Source: Methylobacter marinus A45
Lineage (GTDB): Bacteria > Pseudomonadota > Gammaproteobacteria > Methylococcales > Methylomonadaceae
DNA: 64,000 nucleotides
Assembly (NCBI RefSeq): GCF_000383855.1
Contig: NZ_KB912877.1
Location: 3,119,579-3,183,578 of the forward strand
Direction of reading: 5' to 3'
In this document: piece after piece, positions 42,951-53,033 of the stretch
How positions within the stretch are numbered: the stretch's first letter is position 1
Layout: every line of letters begins with the position of its first letter
Notes under the pieces: model-generated
The model's database searches: none
Told to the model about the DNA's origin: nothing
Seen by the model: the letters and a program-made list of their open reading frames with translations, nothing else
Translations under genes and position numbers: made by a program

Positions 42951-43880
42951 ATGCATGCTCGCGCACTTAAACTCTTGCAGCATCATCATGATTTTGCAGT
43001 GATTCATAAAAAAGGCGAAAGACGGACCAAACAGGTACTCGTTCTTACCTTCCTGACCATGGTCGTGGAAATTACGGCCGGCACGGTGTTCGGGTCGATG
43101 GCGCTACTCGCCGACGGTTGGCACATGGGCACGCACGTGGCCGCTTTCATGATTACGATCATCGCCTACCGCTATTCCCGCGTCCATGCCCATGACGATA
43201 CCTTTGCCTTCAGTCCCGGCAAGGTAGGGGTCCTGGGCGGTTTCGCCAGCTCTATTGCATTGGGCGCCGTGGCCCTGATGATGATCGTCGAGTCGACGGA
43301 ACGCCTGCTGGAACCGCGCATCATCCACTTCGATGAAGCCATTGCCGTCGCGGCTTTCGGTTTGATGATCAACCTGATCAGCGCCTTGTTGCTGCGGGAC
43401 CATCATCACCATCCTCATGGTCATGCTCATCATCACGATCAAAACCTTAAGGCCGCTTATATGCATGTGCTGGCCGATGCGCTCACGTCCGTGCTGGCCA
43501 TCATCGCGCTGGTATCTGGGAAATATTACGGGTGGAACTGGCTGGATCCGGTCATGGGTATGGTCGGCGCGTTGGTTATCGTGCGCTGGTCCTATGGTCT
43601 CATGAAAGAGACCAGCCCGATCCTGATCGATGAAAGCATCGATGCCCGCTATAAAATAGCGGTCAAGAAAAAAATAGAAAGCGACGCCGATAACCGCGTG
43701 TCAGACCTGCATATCTGGCGTGTGGGCCCCAACCACTTCGCCATCATTTTATCGGTGGTCTCGCACACGCCTAAAGCCCCGCAATATTACAAAGCGCTGC
43801 TGAAGGATTTCCACAAGCTGTCGCATATTACCGTTGAGGTCAATAAATGTTACGGGGATGATTGCATAGTCGAGGAATAA
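42951..43880 (+). CDS. dmeF: Cation diffusion facilitator, DmeF-type Co/Ni (or Zn) exporter
   Basis: 309 residues from ATG 42951 (MHARALKLLQHHHDF), the usual start in the family; the frame extends 33 codons upstream. Six transmembrane helices are present, with the CDF metal site in ALLADGWHMGTHVAAF (helix 2, Asp and His) and HVLADALTSVLAIIA (helix 5, His and Asp). A His-rich loop (DHHHHPHGHAHHHD) lies between helices 4 and 5. The C-terminal cytoplasmic domain ends with DCIVEE. It exports divalent metal against H+. The choice of DmeF over other CDF proteins rests on the N-terminal and DGWHM patterns. Confidence 0.85.
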   Translation: MHARALKLLQHHHDFAVIHKKGERRTKQVLVLTFLTMVVEITAGTVFGSMALLADGWHMGTHVAAFMITIIAYRYSRVHAHDDTFAFSPGKVGVLGGFASSIALGAVALMMIVESTERLLEPRIIHFDEAIAVAAFGLMINLISALLLRDHHHHPHGHAHHHDQNLKAAYMHVLADALTSVLAIIALVSGKYYGWNWLDPVMGMVGALVIVRWSYGLMKETSPILIDESIDARYKIAVKKKIESDADNRVSDLHIWRVGPNHFAIILSVVSHTPKAPQYYKALLKDFHKLSHITVEVNKCYGDDCIVEE

Positions 43881-43954
43881 TGCGTTGCCGGGATGAATGG
43901 ATTTGGCCCGGAACGCCCCGCTTAGTAATGGGCATGAAATAAATCAGGGAATTG

Positions 43955-44090
43955 TAGGTGCGAATTCATTCGCACAGTGCGAATACCCTAAAGGGCACAA
44001 GTACCCATAGGGCATAAATGAATTCGCACCTACACCGGAAATTCTCCGCGCACTTGAGGAAGTTATTTTATGCGCGTTCCTTAGCAGGTG
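43955..44090. repeat. Palindromic intergenic repeat, family B (long form, inverted)
   Basis: TGTAGGTGCGAATTCATTCG, CAGTGCGAATACCCTAAAGG, GCACAAGT and GAATTCGCACCTACACCGG, then GAGGAAGTTATTTTATGCGC. The last part is the inverse of the flank at 7634-7690, showing a unit of about 135-160 bp in opposite orientation. Confidence 0.75.
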
Positions 44091-44269
44091 TTATAACATT
44101 GCAAGGCATGCCATTTCCATAATTCGCCGACTCAGTCTGATTCCGAAAAGGTGCGCGCTGCGCACCCTGCGTTAACGATTGCCCAAACCGGAACCTATTC
44201 GTTCAAACAACGGCCAAAGCGTTAACGATACCAGAGGTTCGAGATTCCCTATTCACGGGTAAGGCTATT

Positions 44270-45367
44270 ATGAAAATCCATCCCCCGCTTTATTACGGCG
44301 ACTATCTGCAACTGCCCAAAATCCTGAATGCCCAGGCGCCTGAAAGCGCGAAATACGGGCAAGAGGTTCACGACGAGACGCTGTTCATCGTGATTCATCA
44401 AACCTACGAACTCTGGTTCAAGCAGATCCTGCATGAGCTGGATTCCATCCGCCAGATCATGGCCCGGCCGTTCGTGCCCTCCACGGACCTGTACATCATC
44501 AATGCCCGCCTGAAAAGAGTCACGACCATTCAACAGATTTTGATCGATCAGATTCAGGTCATGGAAACCATGACCACGCTGGATTTCATGGAATTCAGGG
44601 ATTATCTGGTGCCGGCTTCCGGTTTTCAAAGCCTGCAGTTTCGTCTGGTGGAGGCGGCGTTAGGCATCAGGCCTGAACACCGGATGGATATTGAAAAGCA
44701 GTTCATCAATTCCCGCCTCAAACCGGAAGACAGGAAAACGCTGGCACAGGCGGAAAACAACACCAGTATCTTCGAGCTGTTGGAGGAGTGGCTGGCGCGC
44801 ATGCCTTTTTCGCAATTTGAAGGCTATGATTTCTGGGGCGAGTATTCGCTGGCCGTGCATAAGATGCTCAAACAGGATTATGAGATCATCTTGAACAATC
44901 CGGGCCTGGACGAGCCCTTGCGGGCGATGGAGCTGAAAAACCTGGAAACGACGCGCGAAACCTTCGCGACACTGCTGAATGCCGATAAATTCGCCGAACA
45001 GCGGGCGCAGGGCAAAATCAGGCTGTCGCAGAAAGCGATGCTGTCGGCCGTGTTCATTTTTCTGTACCGCGATTATCCGGCCCTGCAAATGCCTTTTGAA
45101 ATTCTCAGTGCTCTGGTCGAGGTGGATGAAAAGTTCACGACCTGGCGCTTTCGCCATGCGCTCATGGTGCACAGGATACTCGGCATTAAAATCGGAACCG
45201 GCGGCTCTTCGGGGCATGAATACCTGAAACTGACGACGGAAAGAAACCGCGCGTTTCTGGACCTGTTCAATCTGGCTACCTTTCTGATGCCCAAATCCAT
45301 GGCGCCGGCATTGCCCGGGGCCATTAAGGACCAGCTGGATATCGTCTATGACGCTTTCCAATCCTAA
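44270..45367 (+). CDS. kynA: Tryptophan 2,3-dioxygenase
   Basis: 365 residues. The family blocks are clear: PPLYYGDYLQLPKIL, HDETLFIVIHQTYELWFKQI (haem-pocket His), LITGR-type region ETMTTLDFMEFRDYLVPASG, FQSLQFRLVEAALG, and near the end HRILGIKIGTGGSSGHEYLK (haem ligand His and the GTGGSSG loop). It opens the indole ring of tryptophan to give N-formylkynurenine. Some bacterial members are larger (as here) than the 280-residue type. It overlaps the next gene by 20 bases. Confidence 0.95.
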   Translation: MKIHPPLYYGDYLQLPKILNAQAPESAKYGQEVHDETLFIVIHQTYELWFKQILHELDSIRQIMARPFVPSTDLYIINARLKRVTTIQQILIDQIQVMETMTTLDFMEFRDYLVPASGFQSLQFRLVEAALGIRPEHRMDIEKQFINSRLKPEDRKTLAQAENNTSIFELLEEWLARMPFSQFEGYDFWGEYSLAVHKMLKQDYEIILNNPGLDEPLRAMELKNLETTRETFATLLNADKFAEQRAQGKIRLSQKAMLSAVFIFLYRDYPALQMPFEILSALVEVDEKFTTWRFRHALMVHRILGIKIGTGGSSGHEYLKLTTERNRAFLDLFNLATFLMPKSMAPALPGAIKDQLDIVYDAFQS

Positions 45368-46547
45368 GCGCTACTACAGGCGTTTTTTGCAAGGCCATGC
45401 GGGGAAACTGCATTTTCGCGCCCATTCCCATCATTTCTGGCCCGATGTCAGCCGCGAGGCGCAAATCGCCTGCTGGGACGACTGCGCCAGCCTGAGCGAT
45501 GAAAAATGGGGCAGGATTTTTTCCGAGACGCTGCCGAAAACGCAACGCCACATCGCGAGAATCCTGGGCCTGAAAGATACCCGGCAAATCGCCCTGGCAC
45601 CGAACACTCATGAGCTTTCCGTCCGGCTGCTGTCGCTTTTCCTGGGCCGGACACATTTAAAGATACTTACCACAACCAGCGAATTTCATTCCTGGCGTCG
45701 GCAATTTCTCAGATTAATGGAAATTCCCGGAATTAGCATTCATCAGGTTGATGCGGCGAATTTTCCTCGGGAGAGAGCCGCTTTCCTGGACGGCATGCGT
45801 TCAGCGCTTGCCGACAGGCACGACCTGGTTTTTCTGAGCCAGGTTTTCTTTGATTCGGGCGCGGCCTTGACTGATGCCGATATGGCGTCGCTGGTTGACG
45901 CGGCCCCTGATTCGACGCTTTTTGTCGTCGACGGCTATCACGGCTTCGCGGCCATTCCCTGTAACCTGTCCAGTCTGGAGGGGCGGCTTTTCTATCTGGG
46001 CGGCGGCTACAAATACGGTCAGGGCGGCGAGGGCATAGGCTTTATGGTCATCCCGAAAGGCCACTGGCGGCCGGCCGACACGGGCTGGTATGCCGAGTTC
46101 GCGCAACTGTCCAGGCCGGCCGGTATGACCGTCGGTTACCCGGACGATGCCATGGCCTTCATGGGCTCGACGCAGGACCCGAGCGGTTTTTATCGGTTTA
46201 ACGCCGTCTGGGATTTGTTCGAGTCCGATGGCATCGACACGCGAAGCATTCACGATTATGTCGTGAGGCTGCAAAAGACCTTTCTTGACCATCTGCCACA
46301 AACCTTCTGCCAGGGCTGGTCACTGACGCCGTTGTTTGATCCTGCCCTGGACTGGCACGGGCATTTTCTGACCTACGAGGCCTGTTCCTTGGAAAGCGCC
46401 GAAAAGTGCCTGCAAATTCTGGACAGTAACGGTATCCTGATCGATCGCAGGGGAAGGCGGTTGAGGTTCGGGTTCGGGCTTTATCAGGATGAAGCCGATG
46501 TGGTTGAGCTTTGCCGGCGGCTTCGGAAATCGGCGGTCAATGGCTGA
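45348..46547 (+). CDS. Kynureninase-like PLP enzyme (class V aminotransferase fold)
   Basis: 399 residues, starting inside the last 20 bases of kynA. The class V fold pattern is seen: LAPNTHELSVRLLSLF, LFVVDGYHGFAAIPCNLSSL (Asp binding the pyridine N) and the PLP-lysine in YLGGGYKYGQGGEGIGFMVI. HSHHFWPDVSREAQIACWDD near the start replaces the usual kynureninase N-terminus. Its overlap with kynA supports a role as kynureninase (kynurenine to anthranilate), but the gene is divergent from the standard KynU. No formamidase gene is adjacent. Confidence 0.8.
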   Translation: MTLSNPKRYYRRFLQGHAGKLHFRAHSHHFWPDVSREAQIACWDDCASLSDEKWGRIFSETLPKTQRHIARILGLKDTRQIALAPNTHELSVRLLSLFLGRTHLKILTTTSEFHSWRRQFLRLMEIPGISIHQVDAANFPRERAAFLDGMRSALADRHDLVFLSQVFFDSGAALTDADMASLVDAAPDSTLFVVDGYHGFAAIPCNLSSLEGRLFYLGGGYKYGQGGEGIGFMVIPKGHWRPADTGWYAEFAQLSRPAGMTVGYPDDAMAFMGSTQDPSGFYRFNAVWDLFESDGIDTRSIHDYVVRLQKTFLDHLPQTFCQGWSLTPLFDPALDWHGHFLTYEACSLESAEKCLQILDSNGILIDRRGRRLRFGFGLYQDEADVVELCRRLRKSAVNG

Positions 46548-46765
46548 TGGCGCGGCGAGCGGCATAACCCTCTGTCTGTGCGTAACGTCAGTTAATTCAC
46601 GAGAACTGATTGGGTTGCAGACATGCTGAGCCATAAACTCCACGCCGAAAAAATATTGGATTGCGAGACCTGAGCCCATTGAGATGCCCTTTGCATTGAC
46701 TTCGGCGGGCCATCCTGGATCGCCGCAACGACTATCCAGGACGACACTCGTACAACCATGGACGA

Positions 46766-47230
46766 CTATTGGCCGAATGCCTTCAGCGCCGCCTCCTGCA
46801 ATTCCTCCATACTCACATCCCGTATATGCGTGGCGATCGACCAGTGATGACCATACGGATCTTCAAGATAGCCGTAGCGATCGCCCCAGAACATCTCTTC
46901 GACCGGCATCCGGATAGCGGCACCCGCTCTGACGGCCTGTTCGAAGAGCGCATCCACGTCTTCGACCTGAAGATGAATGGCGACCGGCGAACCTTTGAGC
47001 GACTTGGGTCCGAACGAGCCGCAGTCCGGGAACTCATCGGCCAGCATGATTGCCGAATCGCCAATTCTGATGCAGGCATGGATGAGTTTGCCCTGAGGCC
47101 CCGACAGACGCATCATTTCGACGGCATTGAATGCCTGTTTGTAGAATTCAATGGCCTCGGCGGCTCCGGCGCAAACCAAATGCGGCGTTACCGTGCGCAG
47201 CCAATCTGGGATAGGGTTTACTTGCGGCAT
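46766..47230 (-). CDS. VOC-family (PhnB/glyoxalase-like) protein
   Basis: 154 residues. One VOC beta-alpha-beta-beta-beta module pair: TPHLVCAGAAEAIEFYKQAF, IGDSAIMLADEFPDCG, and VAIHLQVEDVDALFEQAVRA, DRYGYLEDPYGHHWSIATHI. The His and Glu metal positions of glyoxalases are partly kept; the family often binds small ligands. It is the last gene of the ECF sigma operon on this strand (137-base gap) and may detoxify or bind the inducing compound. Confidence 0.85.
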   Translation of the reverse strand: MPQVNPIPDWLRTVTPHLVCAGAAEAIEFYKQAFNAVEMMRLSGPQGKLIHACIRIGDSAIMLADEFPDCGSFGPKSLKGSPVAIHLQVEDVDALFEQAVRAGAAIRMPVEEMFWGDRYGYLEDPYGHHWSIATHIRDVSMEELQEAALKAFGQ

Positions 47231-47367
47231 GTGTTTTCTCCTTCCGGTTTCAGTTTAGTTTTCAAAGTCGGGATGTTTTTAAGAACAGATTCGACTGTCT
47301 GAGTCCAGCCTTCGCCACATAATCGAACGGAGAAGTGCGAATTCGACAGTATTTTTAAAGCCAACAC

Positions 47368-47790
47368 TCATACGGTCCTAGCCTCAGCCTCCTCCAGCGT
47401 GCGGAAGCATTCGATTACCTCGCTGTCGCCGAAATCATCCAGCTCAAACAACTGACGCACCTCGATCTCCGCATCAGCGCCATCTCCGACGGGATTGGGA
47501 AAGCGCAAGGTCCACTCGATCGCTTCCGCCCTCGAATTCGCCTGAATCACCGTATAGCCGGCGATCAGCTCCTTGGTTTCCGCAAACGGCCCGTCGATTA
47601 CACTGCGCTTTTCTCCGGAATACTGTATGCGCCACCCGTTTGAGCTCGGCTTTAGTCCCGATCCATCGAGCAGCATGCCGGCTTCCGCCAGTTCCTCGTG
47701 GAATTTCGCCATGCTGGTTAACAGTTTCTCTCCGGGCATAACGCCGGCTTCAGAGTCTTGAGTGGCCTTGACTATAATCATGAATCGCAT
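47368..47790 (-). CDS. DGPF/YCII-domain protein 1 of the ECF42-type operon
   Basis: 140 residues. Typical DGPF pattern: MRFMIIVKATQDSEAG, SVIDGPFAETKELIAGYTVI, SRAEAIEWTLRFPNP and a C-terminal acidic stretch. The DGPF motif names the family that is genomically linked to ECF42 sigma factors. The fold is a YCII ferredoxin-like barrel with a possible active His/Asp. It lies 112 bases after the second DGPF gene. Confidence 0.9.
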   Translation of the reverse strand: MRFMIIVKATQDSEAGVMPGEKLLTSMAKFHEELAEAGMLLDGSGLKPSSNGWRIQYSGEKRSVIDGPFAETKELIAGYTVIQANSRAEAIEWTLRFPNPVGDGADAEIEVRQLFELDDFGDSEVIECFRTLEEAEARTV

Positions 47791-47902
47791 TGTTTATTCT
47801 CCTGGTGACATGGGTTTTGAACCGGGTTTCTTACGTTTTTACTGCGGTTCTGCCTATTAGTCGAATGAGGCGAAGCGAAATCGACACGATGATCGACAAT
47901 TT

Positions 47903-48295
47903 TTACGGCAGGGGCGATATATCTGCGTTATGGTGTCTTCCGGCCTCGACCATTTCCCGGATCGGCCGGATGGGCCGAACCTCGATACTGCCCACGCGCG
48001 CCGGCGGGATCTTCGCAGCAAGCTGGATCGCTTCATTCAAATCCCTGGCCTCGATGAGATAAAACCCGGCCAGTTGCTCCTTGGTCTCGGCGAAAGGGCC
48101 ATCGGTAATGGATACCTTGCCATTGCGAACCCGCACGGTAGTGGCGGTTTCGATCGGCTGTAGCGCCTCCGAGGCAATACAATGCCCGCTTTTGCGGAGC
48201 GCCACGTCGTAAGCCAGACATTCCTCATCCTTCGGACTTTCGGGCAAGGCGTGCAGTTTTTCTTCCTCGCTGTAGACCAGGCATAGATATTTCAT
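47903..48295 (-). CDS. DGPF/YCII-domain protein 2 of the ECF42-type operon
   Basis: 130 residues from ATG 48295 after AAGGAGGCAATC; an open frame upstream is not part of it. It reads MKYLCLVYSEEEKLHALPES, VSITDGPFAETKEQLAGFYL, EARDLNEAIQLAAKIPPARV, SIEVRPIRP, the second common DGPF subtype. It lies 82 bases after the sigma factor gene, so the sigma factor and two DGPF proteins are cotranscribed. Confidence 0.9.
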   Translation of the reverse strand: MKYLCLVYSEEEKLHALPESPKDEECLAYDVALRKSGHCIASEALQPIETATTVRVRNGKVSITDGPFAETKEQLAGFYLIEARDLNEAIQLAAKIPPARVGSIEVRPIRPIREMVEAGRHHNADISPLP

Positions 48296-48377
48296 GATTG
48301 CCTCCTTATTCATAATCGAAAAAACTTGATGACACCCTATAGTCGATCGGCCTGTCCCGAAATCGACAATGCGCCGA

Positions 48378-49631
48378 TCAATTTTGCAGCTCGGCCAGTC
48401 GCCGCGCCAAAAAACGCCGCTCAGGTTCCTGGCGGGCAAGATTGAGGGCTTGCCGGTAAGCCGTTCTTGCCTGTTCCATCCGGCCGAGCCGGCGACACAT
48501 GTCCGCTCGCGCCGAATGCGCCAGGTGATAGTCGGCAAGATCGCCGCGTGCAAGCAGGGCATCGATCAGATCAAGGCCCGCTTCCGGGCCGTCCCGCATG
48601 GCTATCGCCACCGCACGATTCAGTTCAACCACCGGCGAGGACGTTGCCTGTAACAGCAGATCGTAAAGTCCGACGATTTCCCGCCAGTCGGTTTCGCCGG
48701 TATTGGGAGCCTGCGCATGAACAGCTGCAATAGCCGACTGCAGCGTGTAGACGCCGATGCTTTTCGATCTGAATGCCCGCATAACCAGTGTCAGGCCCTC
48801 TGCAATCTGCCCGCGGTTCCAAAGCGAGCGGTCCTGCTCGTCCAGCAGGATCAGATCGCCTTCCGGCGATGTGCGGGCGGCGCGGCGCGAGTCATGCAGC
48901 AGCATCAGCGCCAGCAGGCCGACTGCTTCCGACTCCTCCGGCAGGAGTTCGGCCAGGAGCCTGCCGAGACGGATAGCCTCGCCCGAGAGATCATGCCGCG
49001 TCAGATCGCTGCCGGCAGAGGCCGAATAACCTTCGTTGAATACCAGATAAATTACCCGCAGAACCGCATCCAGCCGGTCCGGCAACGCCTCGTGCGCAGG
49101 CACTTCATACGGAATGCGGGCATCGCGGATTTTCGCCTTGGCGCGCACGATGCGCTGCGCCACTGTCGTGGGTGAAACAAGAAAGGCGCGGGCGATTTCT
49201 TCCGTCGTGAGGCCGCATACTTCGCGCAGGGTTAAAGCAATCCGGGAATCAAACGTTAAAGCCGGGTGGCTGCAAATAAAAATCAGTCTGAGATGATCAT
49301 CCTCGACACCCTCATTCTGCCTCGCCGCCGCGTCGTCGACGGCTATGCCGGCCTGCTCATCAAGGCCATCCAGCGTATCGAAGCGGGCATGACGCCGCCT
49401 GTTGTCGATGGCTTTAAAACGGCCGGCCGACACCAGCCAGGCCCGGGGATTGGCCGGCACGCCGTCTTGCGGCCACTGTTCCAGCGCGGCCCGGAATGCA
49501 TCGTGCAAAGCTTCTTCCGCGAGATCAAAGTCTCCCAGCAGGCGAATCAAGGTCGCCAGTACGCGCCGCGACTCGGTCCGGTAAACCGCTTCCAGGGTTT
49601 TGCTCAGGTTGGGATCGGTATTTTTGCTCAA
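48378..49631 (-). CDS. ECF sigma factor with large C-terminal extension (ECF42-type)
   Basis: 417 residues from TTG 49631, with AGGTAG ahead. Sigma region 2 is [60 protein letters not shown]; region 4 is [41 protein letters not shown]-terminal extension of about 230 residues (DUF6596 with a TPR-like end) replaces the anti-sigma factor as regulatory element. The ECF42 class is linked to DGPF proteins, exactly as here. It directs transcription of its own operon in the known cases. Confidence 0.9.
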   Translation of the reverse strand: MSKNTDPNLSKTLEAVYRTESRRVLATLIRLLGDFDLAEEALHDAFRAALEQWPQDGVPANPRAWLVSAGRFKAIDNRRRHARFDTLDGLDEQAGIAVDDAAARQNEGVEDDHLRLIFICSHPALTFDSRIALTLREVCGLTTEEIARAFLVSPTTVAQRIVRAKAKIRDARIPYEVPAHEALPDRLDAVLRVIYLVFNEGYSASAGSDLTRHDLSGEAIRLGRLLAELLPEESEAVGLLALMLLHDSRRAARTSPEGDLILLDEQDRSLWNRGQIAEGLTLVMRAFRSKSIGVYTLQSAIAAVHAQAPNTGETDWREIVGLYDLLLQATSSPVVELNRAVAIAMRDGPEAGLDLIDALLARGDLADYHLAHSARADMCRRLGRMEQARTAYRQALNLARQEPERRFLARRLAELQN

Positions 49632-49908
49632 GGGTGCTACCTGGTCTTATCTTCTTTTTGGCGAGCGAACAGTCAATATAGTATCGGTTTGAGAATGGTT
49701 GTCACCCTGAAATTTGGCAGCACACCGTCATCGCTGGTGATGGCGGTGTGCTGAATTGGGCTTGCAGGTTACGACGTTTAAAGGCGGGATATTCTATTTG
49801 AGTTGCGGTACAAATCGTCACGGGCAAATCCTTGTTCGAATTCAATCTAAGCAACTGAGTTTTATATAACTCTACGGGATTTGCCTGCTTTTTTATGAAA
49901 TATTCGGG
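49632..49908. other. Upstream region of the ECF operon
   Basis: No gene. It should hold the ECF promoter. An AT-rich stretch and a TGATGGCGGTGTGCTG-type segment are seen, but no box could be assigned with confidence. Confidence 0.35.
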
Positions 49909-52173
49909 CTAACCGCACCTGAAAATCATCAAGGTAATGTCGTCTTTAAACGATTCGGTCTGGCAGAATTGTTTCAGCTGTTTCAGCAGAATTTCGATAA
50001 TCATCTGCGGGGACTGATGCGCGTATTTAACCAGAATATCATTGACGCGTTTCAGGCCGAAAAACTCGCCATGGATGTTTTCGGCCTCGGTTAATCCGTC
50101 CGTGTACAGCAAGATCAGATCGCCTGGCGAAAGTGCCGTGGTTTTTTCCTCAAATTCGACATTTTCGCGTATTCCCATGATCAGGCCGTCGGCATCGAGC
50201 TGGCGGCATTCCGATTCGTAAAGGCTGAGCAGCAAGGGCGGCGGGTGGCCGGCATTGGCAAAGCGCAACAGGCGCTCGCGAATGTCATATTGCAGGTAAA
50301 ACAAGGTCATGAAGTAGTCCGAATTATCCAGGTCCTCGTAAAGAAAGGTATTAAGTAGGCTGAGCGTCTCGGCCGGGGTCTCCGGACCGTTGGCCCGCGT
50401 CCTGATGGCGCTGCGGGCTTCGACCATGAACAGGGCGGGGCCGATGGAATGGCCGGAAACATCGGCGATGATCATGTCCAGGCGGTCTTCATTGCGGATG
50501 AAATAGTCGAAATAGTCGCCGCCGACCTGATTGGCCGGCAGGCAAAAACCGGTGACTTCAAAATGATCCGATTTGATCGAGGCCGTCGGCAGCAGGGAGG
50601 CTTGTATCTGGCGGGCGATTTTTATTTCGCTCTGCGCGATCGCCAGCTTGACCTGGGTCTGGCGAATCTGCAGTTCAGCGGCTTTGCGGTCCGTGATGTC
50701 GTTTATGAAACCACTGAAGATATAGGTATTACCCAGTTTCAATGGAGCAATGCTGAGTTCGACGGGAAATTCGGAGCCGTCGCGGCGCATGGCGACGTGC
50801 TCGACCTGATGATTCAGCAAGGGGCCGGCGCCGGTCTGCAAAAAATGCTCCAGGCCCTTCTGATGCGCGCCGCGAAACCGCGGCGGGATGATCAGGTCTT
50901 TGAGCGGCTGGCCGATGGCTTCGTCTCGGGACCAGCCGAAGGATTTTTCGGCGCGCTGATTCCAGTCGGTGATGATGCCGCTCTCATCCATCAGCACGAT
51001 GGCATTGATGGAGCTTTCGATGATCAGGCGCGTGCGCTTTTCGCTGTCTATCAGGGCATCCTGAAAATGTTTCTTGGCGGTGATGTCCCTGTCGACGCCG
51101 CGCCATTTGATCAGCTTGCCATCGGCGTCGATGATCGGCAGGCCGGTCGATTCGGTCAGCACCTCATGGCCGTCTTTATGTTGATAATGGTTGATCAAGG
51201 CGTGGAAAGGCTGGCGCATGGTGACGAAATGCAGCTGGTCGGCTTTGTCGTTGGCGGTTAGCAGTTCGGTATAGTGCTTGCCGGTTACTTCCTCGGGCTT
51301 GAAGCCGAGAATCTGGTTAACGGCCGTACTGCTGTAGATATAGTAGCCGCGGGGGTCTTGTTCCCACAGCCATTCGCCGGTGATTTCCGCCATTTGTCGA
51401 AAGCGCTCTTCGCTTTCGCTTAACGCCGATTCGGCCTCCTTGCGCAGCGTGATGTCTTCCGCCACGGAGACGAAATGGGTAATTTCCCCCAGCCGGTTTC
51501 TAATGGCGCTGATGCTTTCATAGGCCCAGTATATGTCGCCGTTTTTCTTTTTGTTTCTGATTTCGCCGTGCCACTCGCCCGTTTTGAACAGCATTTCCCA
51601 CATGGCTTGATATTGCTCCGGAGTAGTTGATCCGGATTGCAGTATTTTGGGATTCCGGCCCAGTACCTCCTGCGATGTGTAACCGGTGAGTTCGGTGAAC
51701 TTCGGGTTGATGTATTCGATGCGGCCTTCCGTGTCGGTGATGACGACGGCGCTGGCGCTCTGTTCCAGGGCCCTGTGCATCATGAACAGTTCCTTGTCGA
51801 TGCGCTTTCTATCGCTGATGTCGTGAATCAGCAGGATGATGTCGGCTGCTTTGGCATCCTGCGGGCCGGGCAGGACAGACGGCGAAACCAGAGCCTGTAT
51901 TCTGCTGTTGGCTTTGGTGATGATTTCGACTTCAAGGTTTTTAGCCGGATGTCCGTCGTTCAAGCCGTCCAGAACGGTTTGCCGCAGTTCCGGGATGGCT
52001 TCGGGAGCGTAGATAAGATCCAGCGGTTTATTAATCAGCTCCTGTTTGCTGTAGCCTAGAAGGGTGGCGGCCGAGAGGTTGACTTTCTTGATACGCGGCA
52101 TGCCTGTCGCTTTAGAGTAGTCCAGCTCAATAATGACGAGATTGAAATTGAGGTTGTCTAGGAGTCGATGCAT
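49909..52173 (-). CDS. Multi-PAS sensor with C-terminal SpoIIE/PP2C phosphatase
   Basis: 754 residues, no transmembrane helix. Four PAS/PAC units lie at about 15-120, 130-250, 255-375 and 380-505. Signature pieces include VVITDTEGRIEYINPKFTEL, TGYTSQEVLGRNPKILQSG, VSVAEDITLRKEAE and SINAIVLMDESGIITDWNQR. A coiled coil at about 505-535 leads to the SpoIIE phosphatase: ARQIQASLLPTASI, VGGDYFDYFIRNEDRLDMII, ADVSGHSIGPALFM, LLLYTDGLTEAEN, FKDDITLMIF. The metal Asp residues are all in place. It is expected to dephosphorylate an anti-sigma antagonist; no STAS or HATPase partner is adjacent. Confidence 0.9.
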   Translation of the reverse strand: MHRLLDNLNFNLVIIELDYSKATGMPRIKKVNLSAATLLGYSKQELINKPLDLIYAPEAIPELRQTVLDGLNDGHPAKNLEVEIITKANSRIQALVSPSVLPGPQDAKAADIILLIHDISDRKRIDKELFMMHRALEQSASAVVITDTEGRIEYINPKFTELTGYTSQEVLGRNPKILQSGSTTPEQYQAMWEMLFKTGEWHGEIRNKKKNGDIYWAYESISAIRNRLGEITHFVSVAEDITLRKEAESALSESEERFRQMAEITGEWLWEQDPRGYYIYSSTAVNQILGFKPEEVTGKHYTELLTANDKADQLHFVTMRQPFHALINHYQHKDGHEVLTESTGLPIIDADGKLIKWRGVDRDITAKKHFQDALIDSEKRTRLIIESSINAIVLMDESGIITDWNQRAEKSFGWSRDEAIGQPLKDLIIPPRFRGAHQKGLEHFLQTGAGPLLNHQVEHVAMRRDGSEFPVELSIAPLKLGNTYIFSGFINDITDRKAAELQIRQTQVKLAIAQSEIKIARQIQASLLPTASIKSDHFEVTGFCLPANQVGGDYFDYFIRNEDRLDMIIADVSGHSIGPALFMVEARSAIRTRANGPETPAETLSLLNTFLYEDLDNSDYFMTLFYLQYDIRERLLRFANAGHPPPLLLSLYESECRQLDADGLIMGIRENVEFEEKTTALSPGDLILLYTDGLTEAENIHGEFFGLKRVNDILVKYAHQSPQMIIEILLKQLKQFCQTESFKDDITLMIFRCG

Positions 52174-52289
52174 TATTGTTTGTTGGGTGAGCTATAAGAA
52201 AAATGATGTTGCCAATGGCCCATAATAAAGGAACTATAACCATTTCCGTCATGGACCTGCGTATTTTTCCACTCATGCCTGAACGGCCT

Positions 52290-53033
52290 TCATTCGCCCG
52301 GCAGGGTAAAAGGCATTTCAAAAATGTTTTTCTCCTTGGCGCCCAATAAAAAGGCATCCTGCTTGACCTCTTTGATTACCGACGGATCGCCGCAGAGAAA
52401 TAACTGCCAGTGGGATAACTGTCCGATCGTGCCGAAAGCCATTTCGCTGGTGGATCTGGCGGATACATCAATATTAACGGGATTCTTGCAGTGAATAAAA
52501 TGGGTGTAGCTGAAATTAGGGTATTTCGCCTGCAGCGCCATTAATTCCTGAATCAGGTAATATTCATCGGGGCTGTGCGTTTGATGGAACAATCGGATGT
52601 CGCCCTTATGTTTGTTTTTTATCAAGGCATCGCGCAATATGCCGTACAGGGCGGCCAGCGCGATACCGGTGCCGATCAGCATGATGGGTTGGCGGTTATT
52701 GCCGGGCAGATAGAAACAGTCGCCCGACGCGGGGCTGATCCTTACTTGATCGCCGGCCTTGAGTTCCCCGTAAATCCAACTGGTCAGCGCGCCGTGCGGG
52801 GTCAGGCAGATCTGCAATTCAAGAAAATCATCCAGTCCCGGTACGCTGGACAGGCAATAGGTGCGCCCGACGCCTTGATTATTGTAGAGCGTCAGGTATT
52901 GACCGGCATAATAGTCGTAGCCTGTTTCAGGAATACCCAAACGCAAGCGGATTATCGTGTCGTTTAAGCGGTCCTTGGCAATCAGGCAGGTCCTGATTTT
53001 TTCAGCAGTCAGTAAAACCGCAGGCGTCTTCAT
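52290..53033 (-). CDS. Ferredoxin-NADP reductase-type flavoprotein
   Basis: 247 residues. The FAD site is YYAGQYLTLYNNQGVGRTYC and LSSVP (an R-x-Y-C/S-x-S pattern). A phosphate-binding turn follows at CLTPHGALTSWIY. The NAD(P) domain begins PIMLIGTGIALAALYGIL and ends LFLCGDPSVIKEVKQDAFLL. No 2Fe-2S domain is fused, so an external redox partner is needed. It lies 116 bases upstream of the PAS-SpoIIE gene on the same strand; cotranscription is possible. Confidence 0.85.
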   Translation of the reverse strand: MKTPAVLLTAEKIRTCLIAKDRLNDTIIRLRLGIPETGYDYYAGQYLTLYNNQGVGRTYCLSSVPGLDDFLELQICLTPHGALTSWIYGELKAGDQVRISPASGDCFYLPGNNRQPIMLIGTGIALAALYGILRDALIKNKHKGDIRLFHQTHSPDEYYLIQELMALQAKYPNFSYTHFIHCKNPVNIDVSARSTSEMAFGTIGQLSHWQLFLCGDPSVIKEVKQDAFLLGAKEKNIFEMPFTLPGE

